Shown: positions 35,253 to 43,634 of the stretch, piece after piece
Numbering within the stretch: the stretch's first letter is position 1
Layout of the letters: every line of letters begins with the position of its first letter
Assembly: GCA_965262875.1 (NCBI GenBank)
Contig: OZ253569.1
Location: 3,224,001-3,288,000, forward strand
Source: JBALVT01 sp965262875
Lineage (GTDB): Bacteria; Pseudomonadota; Gammaproteobacteria; Pseudomonadales; Halieaceae
DNA length: 64,000 nt
Direction of reading: 5' to 3'
Made by a program: the position numbers and the translations under genes
The notes under the pieces: model-generated
Told to the model about the DNA's origin: nothing
Databases searched by the model: none
Seen by the model: the letters and a program-made list of their open reading frames with translations, nothing else

Positions 35253-36941
35253 TTAGGATGCGCTTGCGACAAGCCTTCGGTTGAGTGATAGCTGTTCACT
35301 CGCCTCCTGAGGCAGTAAAAACCAGCGCAGGCGCTCACTTTCTTCGCTTAAATTCATCACCGACAGTTCTCCCTCGCGGTCCTCTATGAGTAGTTCGCTG
35401 CGGGCCTCCCCGTACTTGCCATTCAAACTCTCTACCGCGAGCGAACTCGGCGGTTGTTCAGAGCACATACCGGAGAAACTAAAAGTATTGAGACTGCTGA
35501 CCAACTCGCTGGACTGGCCCTGAAATTTCCAAACGCCAGAATCCTTCTCGAATGAATAAAAGGGCAGCATCCGCCATCCATGTTCTGCGACTAATTCTAC
35601 AGCGCGCAGTAAGTATTCGAACTCTTCTTCGGCGATAAAATAATTAAAGTTAAGCCGCACCCACCCCGGGCGCAACACCGTGACCCCCTGAGCGATCTCG
35701 GATTCGATGGCACGGCTATATTCCATATCCATGTCCAGCAAACTGTGACCATAGGGCCCGGCGCAGGAGCAGCCTCCGCGAACCTGTATACCAAACAGAT
35801 CGTTGAGCAGAGACACGACAAAACCGTAGTGTAAGTCTTTGCCACCGTGCACGAAGCGCAGAGACACTATAGACACACGCTCGGCATCGAGGCTGCCCAT
35901 AACCTTTAGATTGGCGCAGTTGCCAAATCTAACAATTGCCCGTTGAACGAAGCTCGCCTCAAGACGCTCAATTTTTTCGGTGCCGACCTCGCTCTGCAAT
36001 TTAAAAACCAGTCCCGCCCGAATGGATTCGACAATCGCCGGAGTGCCGCCCTCTTCACGCCGCTCATGGTCCGCCAAGTAGGCATGATCATGGGGAGTCA
36101 CATAGCTAACCGTGCCACCACCCACTACTACCGGCACGCTGTTGGTGAGAATCCTGTTCTTGGCAACCAACACGCCGGGAGTTCCCGGGCCGCCGATAAA
36201 TTTGTGGGGCGAAATAAATATAGCGTCAAACGCAGTGGCCCCATTCATATCGATCGCCATATAGGGCGCTGCTGCCGCATAATCCCAGAAAATCAGAGCA
36301 CCGTGCTTTTTGAGTATCGCACTCACCGCCGCCACATCGCTTTTTATGCCGGTGACATTGGAGGCCGCCGAAAAACTGCCAATAAGCAAGGGGCGTTGAG
36401 CGCAGGCCCGCAACTTTTGATCCAATATCTCCATATCAATTCTTCCGCAGATAGTCAGCGGGATGGATATAACGTCAGCTATGCTCTCGCGCCAGGGAAG
36501 CTCGTTGGAATGATGTTCATAGGGGCCAATAAATACCACAGGGCGTTCGGCCTCGGGTATGTTCTCCAATAATTCGTAACGCTGAGACAAATCTGCTGGC
36601 AAACGCAGGTTCAGAATATCAATTAGTTTGTCAATTGCCGCCGTGGCACCCGATCCACAAAAAATAACCCGGTCCTCGTCTCCAGCATTAACCGAGGACT
36701 TGATTTGCAAACGAGCCTCCTCGCGCAGTGCCGTCGTTTGGGCACCGGTGAAGGAAGTTTCAGTGTGCGTGTTGGCGTAGAAGGGCAACACCTGCTGGCG
36801 GATGTAATCTTCGATAAAGCTCAAACTGCGGCCGCTTGCGGTGTAGTCCGCATAGACCAGAGGCTTGTCGCCAAAAGGGGTCTTAATAACCTGCTTATCA
36901 CCGATTACCGAGTGGCGTATCTGCTCTATCAGTGCGGTCAT
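35253..36941 (-). CDS. Class V aminotransferase (cysteine-desulfurase-like), extended C-terminus
   Basis: A PLP enzyme of 562 residues. YADYTASGRSL near residue 28, CGSGATAAIDKLID near residue 90 and FISPHKFIGGPGTPGVL (Schiff-base Lys in the HKF triplet) define the class V fold. GGCSCAGPYGHSL, with two Cys, lies where cysteine desulfurases carry their active Cys. About 100 residues after the fold have no clear homology. The ATG at 36939-36941 is taken over a TTG 15 bases upstream. It is divergent from the Lrp-type regulator across 178 AT-rich bases, a common layout for an Lrp-regulated target. The substrate is unknown. Confidence 0.82.
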   Translation of the reverse strand: MTALIEQIRHSVIGDKQVIKTPFGDKPLVYADYTASGRSLSFIEDYIRQQVLPFYANTHTETSFTGAQTTALREEARLQIKSSVNAGDEDRVIFCGSGATAAIDKLIDILNLRLPADLSQRYELLENIPEAERPVVFIGPYEHHSNELPWRESIADVISIPLTICGRIDMEILDQKLRACAQRPLLIGSFSAASNVTGIKSDVAAVSAILKKHGALIFWDYAAAAPYMAIDMNGATAFDAIFISPHKFIGGPGTPGVLVAKNRILTNSVPVVVGGGTVSYVTPHDHAYLADHERREEGGTPAIVESIRAGLVFKLQSEVGTEKIERLEASFVQRAIVRFGNCANLKVMGSLDAERVSIVSLRFVHGGKDLHYGFVVSLLNDLFGIQVRGGCSCAGPYGHSLLDMDMEYSRAIESEIAQGVTVLRPGWVRLNFNYFIAEEEFEYLLRAVELVAEHGWRMLPFYSFEKDSGVWKFQGQSSELVSSLNTFSFSGMCSEQPPSSLAVESLNGKYGEARSELLIEDREGELSVMNLSEESERLRWFLLPQEASEQLSLNRRLVASAS

Positions 36942-37119
36942 CAGGCCGAATTCCAAAGTTGGCTGGCAATGGCTAGATCATAGCGCTAAGTGTGAGAAAC
37001 ATTGTCTCCATTTGATACTAATAAGGATGTATTATTAGATTTTTGTGCCGATTTATACCAGTAATATGGAATTATGTTACGATTTTGTCTTATAAACCGA
37101 AAATATAGTGATAATTGCA

Positions 37120-37566
37120 ATGGATAAGTTGGACAAGACCCTCCTCTCCCGACTGCAGTCAAATGCCGCACTCTCTGTCGGCGATCTTGCCCAGATCGTG
37201 GGCATCTCCAAGTCGGCCTGCTGGCGCCGCATTCAAAAACTGGAGCGGGCCGAGATTATTCAGGGAAGGGTAACCCTACTGAATTCTGCCGCCCTGGGCT
37301 TGTCTCTGAAAGTATTTATTTCGGTGAAAACCAATCAGCACAACGAAAAGTGGGCCAAGAAATTTAAATCAGTAGTCGAGGGGATTCCGGGGATTCTGGA
37401 GGCCTATCGTATGGGTGGTGAGGAGGACTATCTCCTCAAGGCTATCGTCAAGGACATGCCGGACTACGACAGACTCTACAAAGAACTAATTAAGGCCGAC
37501 TTGTTCGACGTGACTGCCGGATTCGTCATGGAGGAGATCAAATACACTACCGAGTTGCCAATTTAG
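37120..37566 (+). CDS. Lrp/AsnC-family transcriptional regulator
   Basis: A 148-residue regulator. The N-terminal winged helix-turn-helix is KLDKTLLSRLQSNAALSVGDLAQIVGI-type (the recognition helix includes SKSACWRRIQKLERAEII), and the C-terminal RAM ligand domain ends in DLFDVTAGFVMEEIKYTTELPI. An in-frame GTG 12 bases upstream is less likely than the ATG at 37120. The 178-base gap shared with the divergent aminotransferase is AT-rich and holds phased A/T tracts that suit Lrp binding. It probably senses an amino acid handled by the aminotransferase/alcohol dehydrogenase pair (inference). Confidence 0.92.
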   Translation: MDKLDKTLLSRLQSNAALSVGDLAQIVGISKSACWRRIQKLERAEIIQGRVTLLNSAALGLSLKVFISVKTNQHNEKWAKKFKSVVEGIPGILEAYRMGGEEDYLLKAIVKDMPDYDRLYKELIKADLFDVTAGFVMEEIKYTTELPI

Positions 37567-37632
37567 TGGGTGCCCACCCGGATAGCCGGCCGCATGTACT
37601 CACTTTTTAAGTACTTCGGTAGCAGACATAAC

Positions 37633-37742
37633 GCTCGGAAGCCTGATTGGGGTTGGCAAACCGTCGAGCGCATGGATGCGTGAGCCGAACCCCCGTGGAT
37701 GGGTTTACGGTGTGTTTGCAAACCCCAATCAGGGTTCCGAGC
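37633..37742. repeat. 110-base palindromic element (type C)
   Basis: The ends form a 29-base inverted repeat, 37633-37661 against 37714-37742, with two mismatches (both read from GCTCGGAA inwards). The centre holds GCATGGATGC-like and GTGGATGGG segments also found, diverged, in the neighbouring element. In copy 2 only the first 14 bases of one end are kept (55699-55712). No flanking target duplication is obvious. Confidence 0.8.
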
Positions 37743-37810
37743 GGCCCCGAAACCAGTCAAAAACACTAAACCAGTAGCTCTAAATCGGAAGTTCTAAATT
37801 ACCGCGGGAC

Positions 37811-37934
37811 GCCGATTGCTATTATGTCCTGTCCAGGCACGCCGAGATCCCATCCATGGGGGCTTGGCGACAGGGAGGCCTGCCCCGAGCATCCATGCTG
37901 TCGACAGCCTTGACAGGACATAATAACAATCGGC
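37811..37934 (-). repeat. 124-base palindromic element (type A), copy 1
   Basis: The ends are 23-base inverted repeats (37811-37833 and 37912-37934) with a single mismatch, each reading GCCGATT at the tip and TATGTCCTGTC inside. The interior has a perfect GCTGTCGACAGC palindrome and CCCCCATGGATGGG. It is almost identical along its length to the reverse complement of 55520-55643. The small size, long terminal inverted repeats and lack of coding capacity resemble a MITE or a bacterial interspersed palindromic sequence. Confidence 0.88.
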
Positions 37935-37991
37935 TCTCTAGCCTGAAGGTTTGGTACTTGCGTAGTTATTGCGAGGTCTACCAAATACGTA

Positions 37992-38840
37992 CTAGTGAGC
38001 CAGACCTTCACGTATAAACGCAATACCGTCGGTATAAACCTGCTCTGGTGAATCAAAGGCATTGCGCCAGAGATTGGCGGCTCCAACAATCGCCTCATCC
38101 GGGGTGCCAAAGGCCTCTATGGTCAGCCAGCCGCTGTATTCCAGAAATTTGAGTGTAGCGAAGGTTTCTTCCCATTTCACCTGACCGGTACCCAGTGAGC
38201 TTCGATGGCTTTCACTCAGGTGGACATGCATTAAATGATCACTGCAGCTGGGCAGCGCTATCGCGGGGTTCGGATCTTCAATATTCGCGTGGTGGGTATC
38301 GTATAACACTCCAACATTGTCCAAGCCGACATCTCTACACATCTTGGCCGCATCCGCTGCGGTATTGATCAGGTACACCTCAAAACGATTCAGAAACTCC
38401 AAGCCCAGCCTCACTCCACAGCTGCGTGCATACTCGCCCGCCTGTCTCAAATACTGCCTGCTCCACTCCCATTCCTGGTCTGTAGGGCCGCGGCCAGTAA
38501 AATATTTGTGTGCCTGATAGACCCCACCCACCAGAATATCGCTGCCTAAATAGGCAGCTTCGTCTATGCGTTCTTTTAGATAATCAACCGCGAGTGCGCG
38601 CACTGAAGGGTCTGCCGCTATTGGATTAGCTTCGGGCGGCACAAAGGTACTGGCAGTTAGCGACATACCCAGATCGGCTACGGCACTGCGCATGATTTCT
38701 AGATCGGATTTGTCCTGGCCGACGACAGAAATTTCTACACCGTCGAAACCGGCACTGGCAATATTTTCGAAAACCGGAATGTGGGAGACCTTGGTTTCAG
38801 CCCCCCACAGCAACATATTCATGCCTATTTTGACGTTCAT
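37992..38840 (-). CDS. Sugar phosphate isomerase/epimerase (AP2Ec TIM barrel)
   Basis: A 282-residue TIM barrel of the xylose-isomerase-like superfamily. It starts VKIGMNMLLWG, with GFDGVEISV, LGSDILVGGVYQ and GLEFLNRFE on successive strands; metal ligands are probably Glu in LEFLNR, Asp in LYDTHHANIED, His in LMHVHLSES and Glu in WLTIEAFG. The ATG at 38838-38840 is 2 bases after the GMC stop. This family (YcjR, IolE, IolI, LacB-like) often acts on 3-keto-sugars formed by a neighbouring dehydrogenase, which the preceding genes could supply. It is the last gene of the 42283-37992 operon. Confidence 0.85.
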   Translation of the reverse strand: MNVKIGMNMLLWGAETKVSHIPVFENIASAGFDGVEISVVGQDKSDLEIMRSAVADLGMSLTASTFVPPEANPIAADPSVRALAVDYLKERIDEAAYLGSDILVGGVYQAHKYFTGRGPTDQEWEWSRQYLRQAGEYARSCGVRLGLEFLNRFEVYLINTAADAAKMCRDVGLDNVGVLYDTHHANIEDPNPAIALPSCSDHLMHVHLSESHRSSLGTGQVKWEETFATLKFLEYSGWLTIEAFGTPDEAIVGAANLWRNAFDSPEQVYTDGIAFIREGLAH

Positions 38841-38842
38841 AC

Positions 38843-40546
38843 TCAGCCCGCCAGTTGTCCGTCCTTGAGCTGTGTAACTGCATAGTCGCAAGCGCGGGCG
38901 GTGAATGCCATGTAGGTGAGCGATGGGTTAACACAGGCCGCGGACGTCATAAAAGAACCATCCGTTACAAACAGGTTTTCCAATTCGTGGGCCTGATTGT
39001 ATTTATTGAGCACGGACTCGTTGGGATCATCGCCCATACGCGCAGTTCCCATCTCGTGAATACCCCCTCCACCAACACTAATAGAGCTGATGTCAGATTC
39101 CTGATAGTAAACAGCACCCGCAGCCCGAAAAATCTTTCCGGCTTGTTTGGCACTATCCCTGGCCAGTCTCATCTCATTCTCGCCCCAGGTGAATTCCGTG
39201 ACCACTTGCGGAATACCGAAACGATCCTTTTTGCTCTGGTGCAAGTAGATCCTGTTGCTCTCCTGGGGAAGGCATTCAATAAAACCACCCAACAACCATA
39301 TCCAGAAGGAAGCCGGTGTACGCAATGATTCCTTGTATTTGGCACCGAAACCTTTGGTATTAAAAAAGGTTTGCCAATCGGGTCGGATGGCATGGGCCTG
39401 ATAGCCATAGCCTCGCACAAAGTCTGCATCCTCATCCTGACTACCCACATTGCGGAACCGGGGAATATACAATCCGTTGGGGCGATTGCCCTGATAGTAG
39501 CCATCTGCGTTATCCACAATCATTCCCATGTGACCATACATCATGTGGTCCATGACATTTCTACCCAGCGCGCCACTTTTGTTGCTCAGTCCATTGGGGT
39601 GCATAGGGCTGGCGGAGTTGAGCATGATCTGCGCCGTGGCGACAGTGGACGCGCACAAGAAGAAGATTTTTGCGGTGTACTCCCGCCGCTCTCCAGTTTG
39701 TGTATCGATCGCCTTAACTGAGGTAATACGTTTGCCCGACTCATCGTGTTCCAGACGCTCCACCACCTGCTTGGGTAGTAAGGTTAAATTGCCCGTGGCC
39801 CGAGCGGCCGGCAGCGTTGAGCTTTGGGAACTGAAATAGCTACCTGTGGAACAACCCCGGTGACATGGGCCACAGTAGTGACAAGCTGCGCGGCCGTTGT
39901 GGTCTTGTGTTAAAACGGCCGCCCTGCCCATGGTAATCGTCACCTCGGGAAGTATTTTCTTTACTCTTCCTTTGATGGTTTTTTCCACATCGTAATAATC
40001 CATCGCCGGTAGAAACTCGCTGTCCGGCAAGTGCGCCAAGCCCTCAGCCTCGCCGCTAACGCCTATAAACTTCTCCACGTGGCTATACCAAGGCGCAATG
40101 TCCGAGTAATCAACAGGCCAGGGAATGCCGCTACCATCGGTGGCGTTGGCCTTGAAGTCCTGTTCACTCCAGCGATACACCTGTCGCCCCCATAGTAGTG
40201 ATCTGCCACCGACCGCATCGGCGCGTTTCCAATCAAAGGGTTTCCCGGGCGTCTGGATATAGGGATTATCGCTGTCCTTGTTCCAGAAATTAATATTGGC
40301 GTCGCTGAAAGCATATGAGGTGCTTTGAATTGGGTAGTCTCGAGCGTTGCGCTCCCTGTCCGGCATGCCATGAAATCGCATTTTGGCAGCAGCTGCATGC
40401 TCACCTTTATAATCTGTGCCGTGCTGAATATCTTTACCGCGTTCCAATATCAGAACCTTAAGACCGCGTTCTGTTAGCTCCTTAGCAGCCCAGCCACCAG
40501 ATATACCTGAACCGACAACAATGGCGTCAAATTGAGTTTCTATCAT
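38843..40546 (-). CDS. GMC-family oxidoreductase, catalytic subunit with possible Fe-S motif
   Basis: A 567-residue flavoprotein. The FAD site is DAIVVGSGISGGWAAKEL; the GMC active-site region is IHEMGTARMGDDP with ACVNPSLTYMAF at the C-terminus. A cysteine cluster CHYCGPCHRGC near residue 220 (C-x2-C-x2-C-x3-C) resembles the [3Fe-4S]-binding stretch of FAD glucose dehydrogenase alpha subunits. It pairs with the subunit-3-like gene just upstream (4-base overlap). Together they should oxidise a sugar or sugar acid, perhaps at C3, passing electrons to a carrier. No cytochrome subunit is present here. The Tat signal of the partner suggests that the complex works in the periplasm. Confidence 0.88.
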   Translation of the reverse strand: MIETQFDAIVVGSGISGGWAAKELTERGLKVLILERGKDIQHGTDYKGEHAAAAKMRFHGMPDRERNARDYPIQSTSYAFSDANINFWNKDSDNPYIQTPGKPFDWKRADAVGGRSLLWGRQVYRWSEQDFKANATDGSGIPWPVDYSDIAPWYSHVEKFIGVSGEAEGLAHLPDSEFLPAMDYYDVEKTIKGRVKKILPEVTITMGRAAVLTQDHNGRAACHYCGPCHRGCSTGSYFSSQSSTLPAARATGNLTLLPKQVVERLEHDESGKRITSVKAIDTQTGERREYTAKIFFLCASTVATAQIMLNSASPMHPNGLSNKSGALGRNVMDHMMYGHMGMIVDNADGYYQGNRPNGLYIPRFRNVGSQDEDADFVRGYGYQAHAIRPDWQTFFNTKGFGAKYKESLRTPASFWIWLLGGFIECLPQESNRIYLHQSKKDRFGIPQVVTEFTWGENEMRLARDSAKQAGKIFRAAGAVYYQESDISSISVGGGGIHEMGTARMGDDPNESVLNKYNQAHELENLFVTDGSFMTSAACVNPSLTYMAFTARACDYAVTQLKDGQLAG

Positions 40547-41181
40547 TCGACTATATCTCCGGCCATGAGTCGCAGTGGTAGCTCCGCTGCGTAAGATGGA
40601 TCGTCAGAACCCAGGGGCATCCCCCCATCGAACGCTCCCATGGGGTTCTCCCGCAGAAACGCAGTGGACCCCACCTCAGACAACATAAAGCCCAAAACTG
40701 TGAGTTCCTTTATCTGACAGATAAAGGGCGCGGAGTCATCCCACATTCGGGTGACATTGCCCATGTTATACCAGGTCGTGTCTCCGGCTTGCTCCTCCAG
40801 TTGCTCCAACAAGCTGAGCTGCGTGTCAGAGTCCAGGCTGGCAAAGGAACCCGCGGCTTGAGTTTCAAGCTGGGTTAGCCCATCCATAAATAAGGTTCGC
40901 TCCTCTTCGCTAAACCAGTCTGAGACCATCAGTTCAATAAACTTGCCCGTACCTGCCTCGGTGGCACCGGGCGTGTCCGTCGCAGGTATGATTTGTTCTG
41001 CAATGGCCGCGACCGTAGCCCGCTGCTCGGGGGTGAAGAAGTTTGTTTTGCTTCGATCGATATAGTTCGCTTGGGCTGCAATGCATGTTTTCTGCTCATC
41101 ACTCATTACCCAGCTACTGGGTAGCACCGCAGAACCTGCGGTTAACACCGCAGCGCACTGCAAAAATTCTCGCCTGTTCAT
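40543..41181 (-). CDS. Gluconate 2-dehydrogenase subunit 3-like protein with Tat signal
   Basis: A 212-residue protein with a twin-arginine-type leader (MNRREFLQCAAVLTAGSAVL), then FFTPEQRATVAAIAEQIIPATDTPGA, the signature of the small subunit 3 family of membrane-bound gluconate and glucose dehydrogenases. This subunit helps fold and export its GMC partner. Its stop overlaps the GMC start by 4 bases. Its start overlaps the end of the 82-residue membrane protein by 4 bases. Confidence 0.88.
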   Translation of the reverse strand: MNRREFLQCAAVLTAGSAVLPSSWVMSDEQKTCIAAQANYIDRSKTNFFTPEQRATVAAIAEQIIPATDTPGATEAGTGKFIELMVSDWFSEEERTLFMDGLTQLETQAAGSFASLDSDTQLSLLEQLEEQAGDTTWYNMGNVTRMWDDSAPFICQIKELTVLGFMLSEVGSTAFLRENPMGAFDGGMPLGSDDPSYAAELPLRLMAGDIVE

Positions 41182-41426
41182 ATTGCCTCCCGATCTTCAG
41201 ATCGCCAGTAGATCAGCAGACCCGCTAGTAAACCTATGCCGACACACGCAAGGGTCTGATACGCCCAAAGTCCGAAGGCGTAGGCCCCACCGCGAAAAAC
41301 AGTGTAGCCCCAATACAGTGAGTCTATATTGAGCGTATGGCTCGCCTCATAAAACAGCCAACCTATAGGTTCCAAACCAAAGCGCAGGAACAACGCAATA
41401 CCTGCACCCCACAATAAAGCTCGCAT
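41178..41426 (-). CDS. Small membrane protein of the GMC operon
   Basis: An 82-residue protein with two hydrophobic segments (ALLWGAGIALFLRFGLEPIGWLF and AYQTLACVGIGLLAGLLIYW) joined by a loop with SLYWGYTVFRGGAYA. I do not recognise the family. The tight 4-base overlap with the subunit-3 gene and the 17-base gap to the ThuA-like gene make it a genuine operon member. A membrane anchor or electron-transfer adaptor for the dehydrogenase would fit. Confidence 0.75.
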   Translation of the reverse strand: MRALLWGAGIALFLRFGLEPIGWLFYEASHTLNIDSLYWGYTVFRGGAYAFGLWAYQTLACVGIGLLAGLLIYWRSEDREAI

Positions 41427-41443
41427 ACTAAACCTCCTGCTAC

Positions 41444-42283
41444 CTATTTGCCTGCACGGGCAAGGTGATTAACAGATCTGACTAGAAACTCTCGATACTC
41501 GGGCAGTTCATAGGTTGCCGCCGTGTGCCCGATAGCCGAATAAATGACAGTGCCCTTCCCGATTGAGTGAGTCCAGGCTATCGGATGCTCGCCCTCCATG
41601 GCGGGATCGGGAAACACGGTTTCCTGGGTATCGTATGAGGTCTCGTCCAGCGCCAGGAGTATCGTGGAACCTGTATCTCGGGGATTGCGGTCGAAGGCGT
41701 ACCATTCCTCCTGAGCAATCACCCAGGGCCTGGGCAAGTGTGCGGAAAATTCCGATTCAGCAACCACTGGCACATCGGCATCTTGAAACTGTGGAGACAT
41801 AGTGTGGCCAAAAAACTGCGCGCCTATCACAGTATCGACATACCACTGCCAATCGTAAGACGGATCACCACCGGCAGCGTGTAGCCCCAGCCATTGACCC
41901 CCATCGGTCAACCAGGATTTAAAAGCCTGGCGTTGCTGTGAGGTGAGAATGTCACCCGATGTATTGTTCCATATCACCACATCAAAGCGTGCTAGGTCTG
42001 CCAGGTTATGAGTCGCAGCATTATCAGTCTGATAAAGATGCCACTTGTTCTCGGCGGCCAACTCATCCAACATTTCCCCTGCGGCGGGCAGGCCCTCTTT
42101 GTGGATAAACCCGTTGGTTTTGCTCAACACAAGAATGGCAGGATGCTCTAAATCCGGGATCTGCGGGGCCGATGTGTCATACACAGGTGTTCTAAACAAG
42201 CCGTTGGAGCGAAGATTCACAAAGACGATGCCCGCCAAAATCACGAGTACCACGACAACAGCAATTAGTACCTTTTTCCACAT
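41444..42283 (-). CDS. ThuA-domain protein, N-terminally anchored
   Basis: A 279-residue protein with an N-terminal membrane segment (VLIAVVVVLVILAGIVFVN), then the ThuA class I glutamine-amidotransferase-like fold: ILVLSKTNGFIHKEGLP, VVIWNNTSGDILTSQQRQAF and LGLHAAGGDPSYDW, with a C-terminal WTHSIGKGTVIYSAIGH. ThuA proteins act with 3-keto-disaccharide metabolism (trehalose, sucrose) in rhizobia, which fits the GMC oxidoreductase and TIM-barrel isomerase downstream. It is probably the first gene of the operon. An in-frame TTG one codon upstream is a weaker start. Confidence 0.85.
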   Translation of the reverse strand: MWKKVLIAVVVVLVILAGIVFVNLRSNGLFRTPVYDTSAPQIPDLEHPAILVLSKTNGFIHKEGLPAAGEMLDELAAENKWHLYQTDNAATHNLADLARFDVVIWNNTSGDILTSQQRQAFKSWLTDGGQWLGLHAAGGDPSYDWQWYVDTVIGAQFFGHTMSPQFQDADVPVVAESEFSAHLPRPWVIAQEEWYAFDRNPRDTGSTILLALDETSYDTQETVFPDPAMEGEHPIAWTHSIGKGTVIYSAIGHTAATYELPEYREFLVRSVNHLARAGK

Positions 42284-42374
42284 CAAGCAATATCCTCGGG
42301 AAGTCTGCGCGACCGGGCATCCAAGTGTACGGAACTGTGTAATTGGTTACATCAAAAACGACCAAGCAACTAAT

Positions 42375-43562
42375 TTATATCTTCGGAGGCTCCGGCTTAG
42401 CCTTCGGTAACAGCAAGGCGAGAATCCCTGCGAGTATCAACACTACAGCAAGACCGAAAAACACCGTTTCATAATGCCCCTGAACATCATATAAGTAACC
42501 CGCAAGAGGCGCACCAATTAAACCGAAAGGCAAAAACAGCGGCATCTGTGCGCCATTTACCTCACCTATGATGTCAGCACTAAAATATCGACTGTTCAAG
42601 TACGGGTGCATGGGAATAAATGCACCACTGCAAAACCCTGTGATGCACATCACCGCCACAATGGAAGTGGCACTATCGGCAAACAGCAGTAACACCAGAC
42701 CAAGGGCCTGCCCGACAATCAATCCAAATGCGACAGCCTTGGTGTGCCGGCTGACCACATCTGCAAACACCGCCAACATCCCCTTCCCACAAAGGCCAGC
42801 GGCTCCGGCCACAGATATAAACAGCCCGGCCTGAGCAACTGAAAATCCGAGCTTGATAAAATGCGGTGGATAAGAAATAGCCAATACAATGGAGACGTTC
42901 AGCGCCAGGGCGACGCAAAAACCGACCAACCAGAAACTATGACTGGAATACAAGCGGGATTTATCGTTTGTAGGCGCCGAGGCACTTTCAACCAAACCGG
43001 CGCGCGCAGGTATCCCCGGCACGATGACTACCCAAAGTAGAATACCGGTGCCTATAGCCAACACAGACAGTGCAGCTCACCACTCCAAATGGAAAAGCAA
43101 AACACCTACCAGCGGTGGCAAAAGTATAGTGGCGACACTGATGCCCATCGCCGCAATCGCCAGCGCCCGAGCTTCCCGGCCAGAATACAGTTTAATCAAC
43201 AAACCGTTGACCACTACCGGACCGTACATCGCAAGCCCTAAAGCGAAACCCAGAAAACAAATGGCCGCCAGTGTTAGCGTGCTCGCTGTGCCCGCCAAAT
43301 ACAAAGAGGTCATCGCGATGGTCGCGCCGGTTAGCATTATTCTGCGAATGGGAATTCTATCGACGAACTTTCCTACCACGGGACCGACCAATCCGGGTAC
43401 CAGCAGCAGCGCTGCAGGGCCGATATTAATCGTAGCCAGCCCGACATCAAATTCTTTCGCGAGGTGTTCCGCAAAAAAACCGTAGACGCCAATCAGACCC
43501 GCCCCAAGGGCAAAGCAGGCCATGCCGGTAAGCGCGGGAATCCAATCCCGGAACACTGCCAC
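42375..43562 (-). pseudogene. MFS transporter with an in-frame opal stop
   Basis: Twelve-helix MFS carrier of the monocarboxylate-transporter-like group. The first half (ALTGMACFALGAGLIGVYGFF, GLVGPVVGKFVDRIPIRRI) ends at LPPLVGVLLFHLEW, where TGA occupies 43077-43079. The same frame continues with AALSVLAIGTGILLW, AGLCGKGMLAVFADVVSRH and the last helices to 42375. Family members have Arg here (…EWRAAL-like), and CGA to TGA is one transition. Restored length is 395 residues. It lies between the sugar-oxidation operon and the acid-catabolism block, so its substrate could belong to either. Readthrough or decay cannot be separated from sequence alone. Confidence 0.9.
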
Positions 43563-43634
43563 TAAATGGAGTCTCGCATCATTAGGTACTGCCGGTTACC
43601 ACTGCCCGGCGAAGAGCGTTAGCCGCACGGACAA

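Larger units (their letters stand above)
37567..37991. repeat. Intergenic region with composite inverted repeat, copy 1
   Basis: A 425-base gap between convergent gene ends with no believable gene. It holds a 110-base element at 37633-37742, a 68-base spacer and a 124-base element at 37811-37934. The whole block, elements plus spacer, is related in reverse orientation to 55520-55712. Short open frames inside it encode repeat sequence and are not called as genes. Confidence 0.85.

Noticed and set aside
37799..38110. Open frame sharing a Cys/Gln-rich peptide (MSCQGCRQHGCSGQ) with one at 55293-55655
   Set aside because: Both frames read through the 124-base repeat element; the shared peptide is repeat sequence, not a conserved protein.
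43077..43079. Selenocysteine insertion at the TGA of the MFS gene
   Set aside because: MFS carriers have no redox Cys/Sec at this site, no SECIS-like hairpin is evident and an Arg codon explains it by one transition.
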